In this document: piece after piece, positions 1-15,900 of the stretch
How the letters are laid out: each line of letters begins with the position of its first letter
Position numbering within the stretch: position 1 is the first letter of the stretch
Assembly: GCA_032622095.1 (NCBI GenBank)
Contig: CP136062.1
Span: forward strand, 40,550,918 to 40,614,917
Direction of reading: 5' to 3'
Origin: Siphonodentalium dalli
Taxonomy: Eukaryota > Mollusca > Scaphopoda > Gadilida > Siphonodentaliidae
Length of the DNA stretch: 64,000 nt
Made by a program: the position numbers and the translations under genes
Notes under the pieces: generated by a model
Database searches by the model: none
Told to the model about the DNA's origin: nothing
Seen by the model: the letters and a program-made list of their open reading frames with translations, nothing else

Positions 1-2202
1 TATATAGGTATCACCACCACATACATCTATAGGTATCCCCACCACATACATATATAGGTATCTCCGCCACATACATATATAGGTATCCCCACCACATACA
101 TATATAGGTATCCCCACCACACACATATATAGGTATCCCCACCACACACATATATATGTATCCCCACCACACACATATATATAGGTATCCCCGCCACACA
201 CATATATAGGTATCCCCACCACATACATATATAGGTCTCCCCACCACATACATCTATAGGTATCCCCACCACACACATATATAGGTATCCTCACCACATA
301 CATATATAGGTATCCCCGCCACACACATATATAGGTATCCTCACCACACACATCTATAGGTATCCCCACCACACACATATATAGGTATCGCCACCACACA
401 CATATATAGGTATCCCCACCACACACATCTATAGGTATCCCCACCACACACATATATAGGTATCCCCACCACACACATATATAGGTATCCCCACCACACA
501 CATCTATAGGTATCCACACCAAACACATATATAGGTATCCCCACCACATACATATATAGGTATCCCCACCACATACATATATAGGTATCACCACCACATA
601 CATATATAGGTATCTTCACCACACACATCTATAGGTATCCCACCACACACATATATAGGTATCCCCACCACACACATCTATAGGTATCCCCACCACACAC
701 ATCTATAGGTATCCCCACTACATACATATATATGTATCCCCACCACATACATATATAGGTATCCCCACCACATACATATATAGGTATCCCCACCACATAC
801 ATATATAGGTATCCCCACCACACACATATATAGGTATCCCCACCACACACATACATAGGTATCCCCACCACACACATATATATAGGTATTCCCGCCACAC
901 ACATATATAGGTATCCCCACCACATACATATATAGGTCTCCCCACCACATACATATATAGGTATCCCCACCACACACATCTATAGGTATCCCCACCACAC
1001 ACATATATTGGTATCACCACCACATATATATATAGGTATCCCCGCCACACACATATATAGGTATTCCCGCCACATACATATATAGGTATCCCCACCACAC
1101 ACATCTATAGGTATCCCCACCATATACATATATAGGTATCACCACCACACACATATATAGGTATCACCACCACACACATATATAGGTCTCACCACCACAT
1201 ACATCTATAGGTATCCCCACCACACCCATCTATATGTATCCCCACCACACACAGATCTATAGGTATCCCCACCAGCCACATATATAGGTATTCCCACAAT
1301 ACACATCTATAGTTATCCCCGCCACACACATATATAGGTATCACCACCACATACATATATAGGTATCCCCACCACACACATATATAGGTATCCCCACCAC
1401 ATACATATATAGGTATCACCACCACATACATATATAGGTATCCCCAACACATACATATATAGGTATCCCCACCATATACTTATATAGGTATCCCCACCAC
1501 ATACATATATAGGTATCCCCACCACATACATATATAGGTATCCCCACCACATACATCTATAAGTGTCCCCGCCATACACATATATAGGTATCCTCACCAC
1601 ACACATCTATAGGTATCCCCACCACACACATATATAGGTATCGCCACCACACACATATATAGGTATCCCCACCACACACATATATAGGTATCCCCACCAC
1701 ACACATCTATATGTATCACCACCACATACATATATAGGTATCCCCACCACACACATATATAGGTATCCCCACGACATACATATATAGGTATCCCCACCAC
1801 ACACATATAGGTATCCTCATCACACACATATATAGGTATCCTCACCACACACATATATAGGTATCCCCGTCACATACATCTATAGGTATCACCACCACAT
1901 ACATCTATATATATCACCACCACATACATCTATAGGTATCCCCACCACATACATCTATAGGTATCCCCGCCACACACATCTATAGGTATCCTCACCACAC
2001 ACATATATAGGTATCCCCACCACAAACATCTATATGTATTCCCACAACACACATATATAGGTATCCCCACCACACACATATATAGGTATCCCCACCACAT
2101 ACATCTATAGGTATCCCCACCACACACATATAGGTATACCCGCCACACACATCTATAGGTATCACCACCACATACATCTATAGGTATTACCACCACATAC
2201 AT
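1..2202. repeat. Partial copy of the 2.65-kb higher-order repeat, left end of window
   Basis: The order of unit variants here is the same as at 24,096-25,949 (constant offset 24,095) and 26,622-28,823 (constant offset 26,621). The pattern of minus-strand open frames is repeated at exactly these offsets over nearly the whole block. It is therefore a displaced copy of the HOR that is tandem at 24-31 kb, and the match to the second copy is the more complete one. The copy probably extends left of the window. Confidence 0.85.
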
Positions 2203-4271
2203 CTATAGGTATCACCACCACACACATATATAGGCATCCCCACCACATACATATATAGGTATCACCACCACACACATATATGTATTCCCGCCACATACAT
2301 ATAGGTATCCCCACCACACACATATAGGTATCCCCACCACACACATCTATAGGTATCACCACCACATACATATATAGGTATCCCCAACACATACATATAT
2401 AAGTTTCCCCACCACATACTTATATAGGTATCCCCACCACATACATATATAGGTATTCCCACCACATACATATATAGGTATCCCCACCACATACATATAT
2501 AGGTATCCCCACCACATACATATATAGGTATCCCCACCGCATACATCTATAAGTATCCCCACCACATACATATATAGGTATCCCCACCACATACATCTAT
2601 AGGTATCCCCACCACATACATATCCACATACATATATAGGTATCCCCACCACATACATATATAGGTATCCCCACCACACACATATATAGATATCCCAACC
2701 ACACACATATATAGGTATCCCCACCACACACATATATATAGGTATCGCCGCCACACATATATATAGGTATCCCCACCACATACATATATAGGTCTCCCCA
2801 CCACATACATCTATAGGTATCCCCACCACACACATATATAGGTATCACCACCACATACATCTATAGGTATCTCCACCACATACATCTATGGGTATCCCCG
2901 CCACATACATATATAGGTATCCCCACCACATACATATATAGGTATCCCCACCACATACATCTATAGGTATCCCCACCACACACATATATAGGTATCACCA
3001 CCACACACATATATAGGTATCACCACCACATACATCTATAGGTATCTCCACCACATACATCTATGGGTATAACCACCACACACATATATAGGTATCACCA
3101 CCACATACATCTATAGGTATCTCCACCACATACATCTATGGGTATCCCCGCCACATACATATATAGGTATCCCCACCACATACATAGATAGGTATCCCCA
3201 CCACATACATATATAGGTATCCCCACCACATACATATATAGGTATCTCCACCACATACATCTATGGGTATCCCCGCCACATACATATATAGGTATCCCCA
3301 CCACACATATCTATAGGTATCCCCACCATATACATATATAGATATCACCACCACACACATATATAGGTATCCCCACCACACACATATATAGGTATCCCCG
3401 CCACATACATATATAGGTATCACCACCACACACATATATAGGTCTCCCCACCACATACATATATAGGTATCCCCACCACACACATCTATATGTATCCCCA
3501 CCACACACAGATCTATAGGTATCCCCACCACACACATATATAGGTATTCCCACAATACACATCTATAGTTATCCCCGCCACACACATATATAGGTATCCC
3601 CACAACATACATATATAGGTATCCCCACCACTCACATATATAGGTATCCCAACCACATACATATATAGGTATCACCGCCACATACATCTATAGGTATCCC
3701 CACCACATACATATATAGGTATCCCCGCCACACACATATATAGGTATCCCCACCACACACATATATAGGTATCACCACCACACACATATATAGGTATCCC
3801 CGCCACATACATATGCAGGTATCCCCACCACATATATATAAACGTATCACCACCACACACATATATAGGTATCCCCACCACATACATATATAGGTATCCC
3901 CATCACATACATTTATAGGTATCCCCACCACACACATATATAGGTATCCCCACCACATACATATATAGGTATCACCACCACATACATATATAGGTATCCC
4001 CATCACATACATTTATAGGTATCCCCACCACACACATATATAGGTATCCCCACCACATACATATATAGGTATCCCCACCACATACATATATAGGTATCCC
4101 CACCACATACATCTATAGGTATCCCCACCACACACATATATAGGTATCACCACCACAAACGTCTATATGTATCCCTACCACATACATATATAGGTAACCC
4201 CACCACATACATATATAGGTATCCCCACCACATACATCTATAGGTATCCCCACCACACACATATATAGGTA

Positions 4272-7200
4272 TCAACACCACACACATATATAGGTATCAC
4301 CACCACATACATCTATATGTATCCCCACCACATACATATATAGGTATCTCCGCCACATACATATATAGGTATCCCCACCACATACATATATAGGTATCTC
4401 CGCCACATACATATATAGGTATCCCCACCACATACATATATAGGTATCCCCACCACACACATATATAGGTATCCCCACCACACACATATATAGGTATCCC
4501 CACCACACACATATATATAGGTATCCCCGCCACACACATATATAGGTATCCCCACCACATACATATATAGGTCTCCCCACCACATACATCTATAGGTATC
4601 CCCACCACACACATCTATAGGTATCCTCACCACATACATATATAGGTATCCCTGCCACACACATATATAGGTATCCTCAACACACACATCTATAGGTATC
4701 CCCACCACACACATATATAGGTATCGCCACCACACACATATATAGGTATCCCCACCACACACATCTATAGGTATCCCCACAACACACATATATAGGTATC
4801 CCCACCACACACATATATAGGTATCCCCACCACACACATCTATAGGTATCCCCACCAAACACATATATAGGTATCCCCACCACATACATATATAGGTATC
4901 CCCACCACATTCATATATAGGTATCACCTCCACATACATATATAGGTATCCTCACCACACACATCTATAGGTATCCCACACACACATATATAGGTATCCC
5001 CACCACGCACATCTATAGGTATCCCCACCACACACATCTATAGGTATCCCCACTACATACATATATATGTATCCCCACCACTTACATATATAGGTATCCC
5101 CGCCACATACATATATAGGTATCCCCACCACATATATATATAGGTATCCCCACCACACACATATATAGGTATCCCCACCACACACATATATAGGTATCCC
5201 CACCACACACATATATATAGGTATCCCCGCCACTCACATATATAGGTATCCCCACCACATACATATATAGGTCTCCCCACCACATACATATATAGGTATC
5301 CCCACCACACACATCTATAGGTATCCCCACCACACACATATATTGGTATCACCACCACATATATATATAGGCATCCCCGCCACACACATATATGTGTATC
5401 CCCGCCACATACATATATAGGTATCCCCACCACACACATCTATAGGTATCCCCACCATTTACATATATAGGTATCACCACCACACACATATATAGGTATC
5501 ACCACCACACACATATATAGGTCTCCCCACCACATACATCTATAGGTATCCCCACCACACACATCTATATGTATCCCCACCACACACAGATCTATAGGTA
5601 TCCCCACCACACACATATATAGGTATTCCCACAATACACATCTATAGTTATCCCCGCCACACACATATATAGGTATCACCACCACATACATATATAGGTA
5701 TCCCCACCACACACATATATAGGTATCCCCACCACATACATATATAGGTATCACCACCACACACATATAGGTATCCCCGCCACATACATATAGGTATCCC
5801 CACCACACACATATAGGTATCCCGACCACACACATATATAGGTATCACCACCACATACATCTATAGATATCACCACCACATACATCTATAGGTATCCCCA
5901 CCACATACATCTATAGGTATCCCCGCCACATACATATATAGGTATCCCCACCACATACATATATAGGTATCCCCACCACACACATATATAGGTATCCCCA
6001 CCACACACATATATAGGTATCCCCACCACACACATATATATAGGTATCCCCGCCACACACATATATAGGTATCCCCACCACATACATATATAGGTCTCCC
6101 CACCACATACATCTATAGGTATCCCCACCGCACACATCTATAGGTATCCTCACCACATACATATATAGGTATCCCTGCCACACACATATATAGGTATCCC
6201 CACCACACACATCTATAGGTATCCCCACCACACACATATATAGGTATCCCCACCACACACATATATAGGTATCCCCACCACACACATCTATAGGTATCCC
6301 CACCAAACACATATATAGGTATCCCCACCACATACATATATAGGTATCCCCACCACATTCATATATAGGTATCACCTCCACATACATATATAGGTATCCT
6401 CACCACACACATCTATAGGTATCCCACACACACATATATAGGTATCCCCACCACACACATCTATAGGTATCCCCACCACACACATCTATAGGTATCCCCA
6501 CTACATACATATATATGTATCCCCACCACTTACATATATAGGTATCCCCGCCACATACATATATAGGTATCCCCACCACATACATATATATGTATCCCCA
6601 CCACACACATATATAGGTATCCCCACCACACACATATATAGGTATCCCCACCACACACATATATATAGGTATCCCCGCCACTCACATATATAGGTATCCC
6701 CACCACATACATATATAGGTCTCCCCACCACATACATATATAGGTATCCCCACCACACACATCTATAGGTATCCCCACCACACACATATATTGGTATCAC
6801 CACCACATATATATATAGGTATCCCCGCCACACACATATATGTGTATCCCCACCACATACATATATAGGTATCCCCACCACACACATCTATAGGTATCCC
6901 CACCATATACATATATAGGTATCACCACCACACACATATATAGGTATCATCACCACACACATATATAGGTCTCCCCACCACATACATCTATAGGTATCCC
7001 CACCACACACATCTATATGTATCCCCACCACACACAGATCTATAGGTATCCCCACCACATACATATATAGGTATTCCCACAATACACATCTATAGTTATC
7101 CCCGCCACACACATATATAGGTATCACCACCACATACATATATAGGTATCCCCACCACACACATATATAGGTATCCCCACCACATACATATATAGGTATC

Positions 7201-7308
7201 ACCACCACACACATATAGGTATCCCCGCCACATACATATAGGTATCCCCACCACACACATATAGGTATCCCCACCACACACATATATAGGTATCACCACC
7301 ACATACAT
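4272..7308. repeat. Two tandem HOR copies of about 1.6 and 1.45 kb
   Basis: Copy 1 runs from about 4,272 to 5,869 and copy 2 from about 5,870 to 7,308. Landmarks from about 4,939 onward recur at a constant offset of 1,448 bp, while the starts are 1,598 bp apart, so copy 2 lacks 150 bp (six units) near its beginning. The offset is not a multiple of 25 because the HOR contains shorter and longer units, including a group of three 23-bp units and one unit with AGATCT. Confidence 0.85.
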
Positions 7309-8179
7309 CTATAAATATCACCACCACCTCATACATCTATAGGTATCCCCACCACATACATCTATAGGTATCCCCGCCACACACATCTATAGGTATCCTC
7401 ACCACACACATATATAGGTATCCCCACCACATACATCTATATGTATTCCCACCGCACACATATATAGGTATCCCCACCACACACATATATAGGTATCCCC
7501 ACCACATACATCTATAGGTATCCCCACACACACATATAGGTATACCCGCCACACACATCTATAGGTATCCTACCACACACATATATAGGTATCCCCACCA
7601 CAACATCTACAGGTATCCCCACCACATACATATATAGGTATCCCCACCACATACATCTATAGGTATCCCCGCCACACACATCTATAGGTATCCTCACCAC
7701 ACACATATATAGGTATCCCCACCACATACATCTATAGGTATCACCGCCACATACATCTATAGGTATCCCCACCACATACATATATAGGTATCTCCGCCAC
7801 ACACATATATAGGTATCCCCACCACATACATCTATAGGTATCCCCATCACAAACATATATAGGTATCCCCACCACATACATATATAGGTATCCCCACCAC
7901 ATACATATATAGCTATCCCCACCACATACATCTATAGGTATCACCGCCACATACATCTTTAGGTATCCCCACCACATACATATATAGGTATCCCCGCCAC
8001 ACACATATATAGGTATCCCCACCGCACACATATATAGGTATCACCACCACACACATATATAGGTATCCCCGCCACATACATATGTAGGTATCCCCACCAC
8101 ATACATATATAGGTATCACCACCACACACATATATAGGTATCCCCACCATATACATATATAGGTATCCCCATCACATAC

Positions 8180-9560
8180 ATTTATAGGTATCCCCACCAC
8201 ACACATATATAGGTATCCCCACCACACACATATATAGGTATCCCCACCACACACATATATATAGGTATCCCCGCCACACACATATATAGGTATCCCCACC
8301 ACATACATATATAGGTCTCCCCACCACATACATCTATAGGTATCCCCACCGCACACATCTATAGGTATCCTCACCACATACATATATAGGTATCCCTGCC
8401 ACACACATATATAGGTATCCTCACCACACACATCAATAGGTATCCCCACCACACACATATATAGGTATCGCCACCACACACATATATAGGTATCCCCACC
8501 ACACACATCTATAGGTATCCCCACCACACACATATATAGGTATCCCCACCACACACATATATAGGTATCCCCACCAAACACATATATAGGTATCCCCACC
8601 ACATACATATATAGGTATCCCCACCACATTCATATATAGGTATCACCTCCACATACATATATAGGTATCCTCACCACACACATCTATAGGTATCCCACAC
8701 ACACATATATAGGTATCCCCACCACACACATCTATAGGTATCCCCACCACACACATCTATAGGTATCCCCACTACATACATATATATGTATCCCCACCAC
8801 TTACATATATAGGTATCCCCGCCACATACATATATAGGTATCCCCACCACATACATATATAGGTATCCCCACCACACACATATATAGGTATCCCCACCAC
8901 ACACATATATAGGTATCCCCACCACACACATATATATAGGTATCCCCGCCACTCACATATATAGGTATCCCCACCACATACATATATAGGTCTCCCCACC
9001 ACATACATATATAGGTATCCCCACCACACACATCTATAGGTATCCCCACCATACACATATATAGGTATCACCACCACATGTATATATAGGTATCCCCGCC
9101 ACACACATATATGTGTATCCCCGCCACATACATATATAGGTATCCCCACCACACACATCTATAGGTATCCCCACCATATACATATATAGGTATCACCACC
9201 ACACACATATATAGGTATCACCACCACACACATATATAGGTCTCCCCACCACATACATCTATAGGTATCCCCACCACACACATCTATATGTATCCCCACC
9301 ACACACAGATCTATAGGTATCCCCACCACACACATATATAGGTATTCCCACAATACACATCTATAGTTATCCCCGCCACACACATATATAGGTATCACCA
9401 CCACATACATATATAGGTATCCCCACCACACACATATAAAGGTATCCCCACCACATACATATATAGGTATCACCACCACACACATATAGCTATCCCCGCC
9501 ACATACATATAGGTATCCCCACCACACACATATAGGTATCCCCACCACACACATATATAG
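8180..9560. repeat. Third, separated copy of the 1.45-kb higher-order repeat
   Basis: Variant order matches 5.9-7.3 kb at a constant offset of 2,271 bp over at least 8,671-9,554. It includes the AGATCT unit (9,307), the TATTCCCACAATACAC unit next to it and the group of 23-bp units near 9,480-9,540. The segment between this copy and copy 2 (7.3-8.2 kb) has a different variant order, resembling the 2.5-kb HOR that follows. Confidence 0.75.
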
Positions 9561-9985
9561 GTATCACCACCACATACATCTATAGATATCACCACCACAT
9601 ACATCTATAGGTATCCCCACCACATACATCTATAGGTATCCTCACCACACACATATATAGGTATCCCCACCACATACATCTATATGTATTCCCACACATA
9701 TATAGGTATCCCCACCACACACATATATAGGTATCCCCACCACATACATCTATAGGTATCCCCACACACAAATAAAGGTATACCCGCCACACACATCTAT
9801 AGGTATCCCCACCACACACATATATAGGTATCCCCACCACAACATCTACAGGTATCCCCACCACATACATATATAGGTATCCCCACCACATACATCTATA
9901 GGTATCCCCGCCACGCACATCTATAGGTATCCTCACCACACACATATATAGGTATCCCCACCACATACATATATAGCTATCCCCA

Positions 9986-12900
9986 TCACATACATCTATA
10001 GGTATCACCGCCACATACATCTATAGGTATCCCCACCACATACATATATAGGTATCCCCGCCACACACATATATAGGTATCCCCACCACATACATCTATA
10101 GGTATCCCCATCACAAACATATATAGGTATCCCCACCACAAACATATATAGGTATCCCCACCACATACATATATAGCTATCCCCACCACATACACATATA
10201 GGTATCACCGCCACATACATCTATAGGTATCCCCACCACATACATATATAGGTATCCCCGCCACACACATATATAGGTATCCCCACCACACACATATATA
10301 GGTATCACCACCACACACATATATAGGTATCCCCGCCACATACATATGTAGGTATCCCCACCACATACATATATAGGTATCACCACCACACACATATATA
10401 GGTATCCCCACCATATACATATATAGGTATCCCCATCACATACATTTATAGGTATCCCCACCACACACATATATAGGTATCCCCACCACATACATATATA
10501 GGTATCCCCACCACATACATATATAGGTATCCCCACCACATACATCTATAAGTGTCCCCACCACACACATATATAGGTATCCCCACCACATACATCTATA
10601 GGTATCCCCACCACGCACATATATAGGTATCCCCACCACATACATATATAGGTATCCCCACCAGATACATATATAGGTATCCCCACCACATACATATATA
10701 GGTATCCCCACCACACACATATATAGGTATCCCCACCACATACATATATAGGTATCACCACCACACACATATAGGTATTCCCGCCACATACATATAGGTA
10801 TCCCCACCAAACACATATAGGTATCCCCACCACACACATCTATAGGTACCACCACCACATACATATATAGGTATCCCCAACACATACATATATAGGTATC
10901 CCCACCACATACATATATAGGTATCCCCACCACATACATATATAGGTATCCCCACCACATACATCTATAGGTATCACAACCACAAACATATATAGGTATC
11001 CACACCACATACATATATAGGTATCCCCACCACATACATATATAGCTATCCCCACCACATACATATATAGGTATCACCGCCACATACATCTATAGGTATC
11101 CCCACCACATACATATATAGGTATCCCCGCCACACACATATTTAGCTATCCCCACCACACTCATATATAGGTATCACCACCACACACATAAATAGGTATC
11201 CCCGCCACATACATATGTAGGTATCCCCACCACATACATATATAGGTATCACCACCACACACATATATAGGTATCCCCACCACATACATATATAGGTATC
11301 CCATCACATACATATATAGGTATCCCCACCACATACATATATAGGTATCCCCATCACATACATATATAGGTATCCCCATCACATACATCTATATGTATCC
11401 CCACCACACACATATATAGGTATCCCCACCACATACATCTATAGGTATCCCCACCACGCACATATATAGGTATCCCCACCACATACATATATAGGTATCC
11501 CCACCACATACATCTATAGGCATCCCCACCACATACATAGATAGGTATCCCCACCACATACATATATATGTATCCGCACCACATACATATATAGGTATCC
11601 CCACCACATACATATATAAGTATCCCCACCACATACATCTATAGGTATCCCCACCACATACATATATAGGTATCCCCAACACATACATCTATAGGTATCC
11701 CCACCACACACATCTATATGTATCCCCACCATACACATCTATAGGGATCCCCACCACACATATATATATAGGTATCCCCACCATACACATCTATATGTAT
11801 CACCGCCACACACATATATAGGTAACCCCACCACATACATCTATTGGTATCCCCACCATACACATCTATAGGTATCCCCAACATACACATCTATATGTAT
11901 CACCGCCACACTCATATATAGGTATCCCCACCACACACATATATAGGTATCCCCACCACATACATATATAGGTATCACCACCACACACATATAGGTATCC
12001 CCGCCACATACATATAGGTATCCCCACCACACACATATAGGTATCCCCACCACACACATATATAGGTATCAACACCACATACATCTATAGATATCACCAC
12101 CACATACATCTTTAGGTATCCCCACCACATACATCTATAGGTATCCCCGCCACACACATCTATAGGTATCCTCACCACACACATATATAGGTATCCCCAC
12201 CACATACATCTATATGTATTCCCACCACACACATATATAGATATCCCCACCACACACATATATAGGTATCCCCACCACATACATCTATAGGTATCCTCAC
12301 ACCCACATAAAGGTATACCCGCCACACACATCTATAGGTATCCCCACCACACACATATATAGGTATCCCCACCACAACATCTACAGGTATCCCCACCACA
12401 TACATATATAGGTATCCCCACCACATACATCTATAGGTATCCCCGCCACACACATCTATAGGTATCCTCACCACACACATATATAGGTATCCCCACCACA
12501 TACATATATAGCTATCCCCATCACATACATCTATAGGTATCACCGCCACATACATCTATAGGTATCCCCACCACATACATATATAGGTATCCCCGCCACA
12601 CACATATATAGGTATCCCCACCACATACATCTATAGGTATCCCCATCACAAACATATATAGGTATCCCCACCACATACAGATATAGGTATCCCCACCACA
12701 TACATATATAGCTATCCCCACCACATACATCTATAGGTATCACCGCCACATACATCTATAGGTATCCCCACCACATACATATATAGGTATCCCCGCCACA
12801 CACTTATATAGGTATCCCCACCACACACATATATAGGTATCACCACCACACACATATATAGGTATCCCCGCCACATACATATGTAGGTATCCCCACCACA

Positions 12901-15900
12901 TACATATATAGGTATCACCACCACACAAATATATAGGTCTCCCCACCACATACATCTATAGGTATCCCCACCACACACATCTATATGTATCCCCACCACA
13001 CACAGATCTATAGGTATCCCCACCACACACATATATAGGTATTCCCACAATACACATCTATAGTTATCCCCGCCACACACATATATAGGTATCACCACCA
13101 CATACATATATAGGTATCCCCACCACACACATATATAGGTATCCCCACCACATACATATATAGGTATCACCACCACACACATATAGCTATCCCCGCCACA
13201 TACATATAGGTATCCCCACCACACACATATAGGTATCCCCACCACACACATATATAGGTATCACCACCACATACATCTATAGATATCACCACCACATACA
13301 TCTATAGGTATCCCCACCACATACATCTATAGATATCCTCACCACACACATATATAGGTATCCCCACCACATACATCTATATGTATTCCCACCACACACA
13401 TATATAGGTATCCCCACCACACACATGTATAGGTATCCCCACCACATACATCTATAGGTATCCCCACACACACATAAAGGTATACCCGCCACACACATCT
13501 ATAGGTATCCCCACCACACACATATATAGGTATCCCCACCACAACATCTACAGGTATCCCCACCACATACATATATAGGTATCCCCACCACATACATCTA
13601 TAGGTATCCCCGCCACACACATCTATAGGTATCCTCACCACACACATATATAGGTATCCCCACCACATACATATATAGCTATCCCCATCACATACAGCTA
13701 TAGGTATCACCGCCACATACATCTATAGGTATCCCCACCACATACATATATAGGTATCCCCGCCACACACATATATAGGTATCCCCACCACATACATCTA
13801 TAGGTATCCCCATCACAAACATATATAGGTATCCCCACAACATACATATATAGGTATCCCCACCACATACATATATAGCTATCCCCACCACATACATCTA
13901 TAGGTATCACCGCCACATACATCTATAGGTATCCCCACCACATACATATATAGGTATCCCCGCCACACACATATATAGGTATCCCCACCACACACATATA
14001 TAGGTATCACCACCACACACATATATAGGTATCCCCGCCACATACATATGTAGGTATCCCCACCACATACATATATAGGTATCACCACCACACACATATA
14101 TAGGTATCCCCACCATATACATATATAGGTATCCCCATCACATACATTTATAGGTATCCCCACCACACACATATATAGGTATCCCCACCACATACATATA
14201 TAGGTATCCCCACCACATACATATATAGGTATCCCCACCACATACATCTATAAGTGTACCCACCACACACATATATAGGTATCCCCACCACATACATCTA
14301 TAGGTATCCCCACCACGCACATATATAGGTATCCCCACCACATACATATATAGGTATCCCCACCACATACATATATAGGTATCCCCACCACATACATATA
14401 TAGGTATCCCCACCACACACATATATAGGTATCCCCACCACATACATATATAGGTATCACCACCACACACATATAGGTATTCCCGCCACATACATATAGG
14501 TATCCCCACCAAACACATATAGGTATCCCCACCACACACATCTATAGGTACCACCACCACATACATATATAGGTATCCCCAACACATACATATATAGGTA
14601 TCCCCACCACATACATATATAGGTATCCCCACCACATACATATATAGGTATCCCCACCACATACATCTATAGGTATCACAACCACAAACATATATAGGTA
14701 TCCACACCACATACATATATAGGTATCCCCACCACATACATATATAGCTATCCCCACCACATACATATATAGGTATCACCGCCACATACATCTATAGGTA
14801 TCCCCACCACATACATATATAGGTATCCCCGCCACACACATATTTAGCTATCCCCACCACACTCATATATAGGTATCACCACCACACACATAAATAGGTA
14901 TCCCCGCCACATACATATGTAGGTATCCCCACCACATACATATATAGGTATCACCACCACACACATATATAGGTATCCCCACCACATACATATATAGGTA
15001 TCCCATCACATACATATATAGGTATCCCCACCACATACATATATAGGTATCCCCACCACATACATATATAGGTATCCCCATCACATACATCTATATGTAT
15101 CCCCACCACACACATATATAGGTATCCCCACCACATACATCTATAGGTATCCCCACCACGCACATATATAGGTATCCCCACCACATACATATATAGGTAT
15201 CCCCACCACATACATCTATAGGCATCCCCACCACATACATATATAGGTATCCCCACCACATACATATATATGTATCCGCACCACATACATATATAGGTAT
15301 CCCCACCACATACATATATAAGTATCCCCACCACATACATCTATAGGTATCCCCACCACATACATATATAGGTATCCCCAACACATACATCTATAGGTAT
15401 CCCCACCACACACATCTATATGTATCCCCACCATACACATCTATAGGGATCCCCACCACACATATATATATAGGTATCCCCACCATACACATCTATATGT
15501 ATCACCGCCACACACATATATAGGTAACCCCACCACATACATCTATTGGTATCCCCACCATACACATCTATAGGTATCCCCAACATACACATCTATATGT
15601 ATCACCGCCACACTCATATATAGGTGTCCCCACCACACACATATATAGGTATCCCCACCACATACATATATAGGTATTACCACCACACACATATAGGTAT
15701 CCCCGCCCCATACATATAGGTATCCCCACCACACACATATAGGTATCCCCACCACACACATATATAGGTATCAACACCACATACATCTATAGATATCACC
15801 ACCACATACATCTATAGGTATCCCCACCACATACATCTATAGGTATCCCCGCCACACACATCTATAGGTATCCTCACCACACACATATATAGGTATCCCC

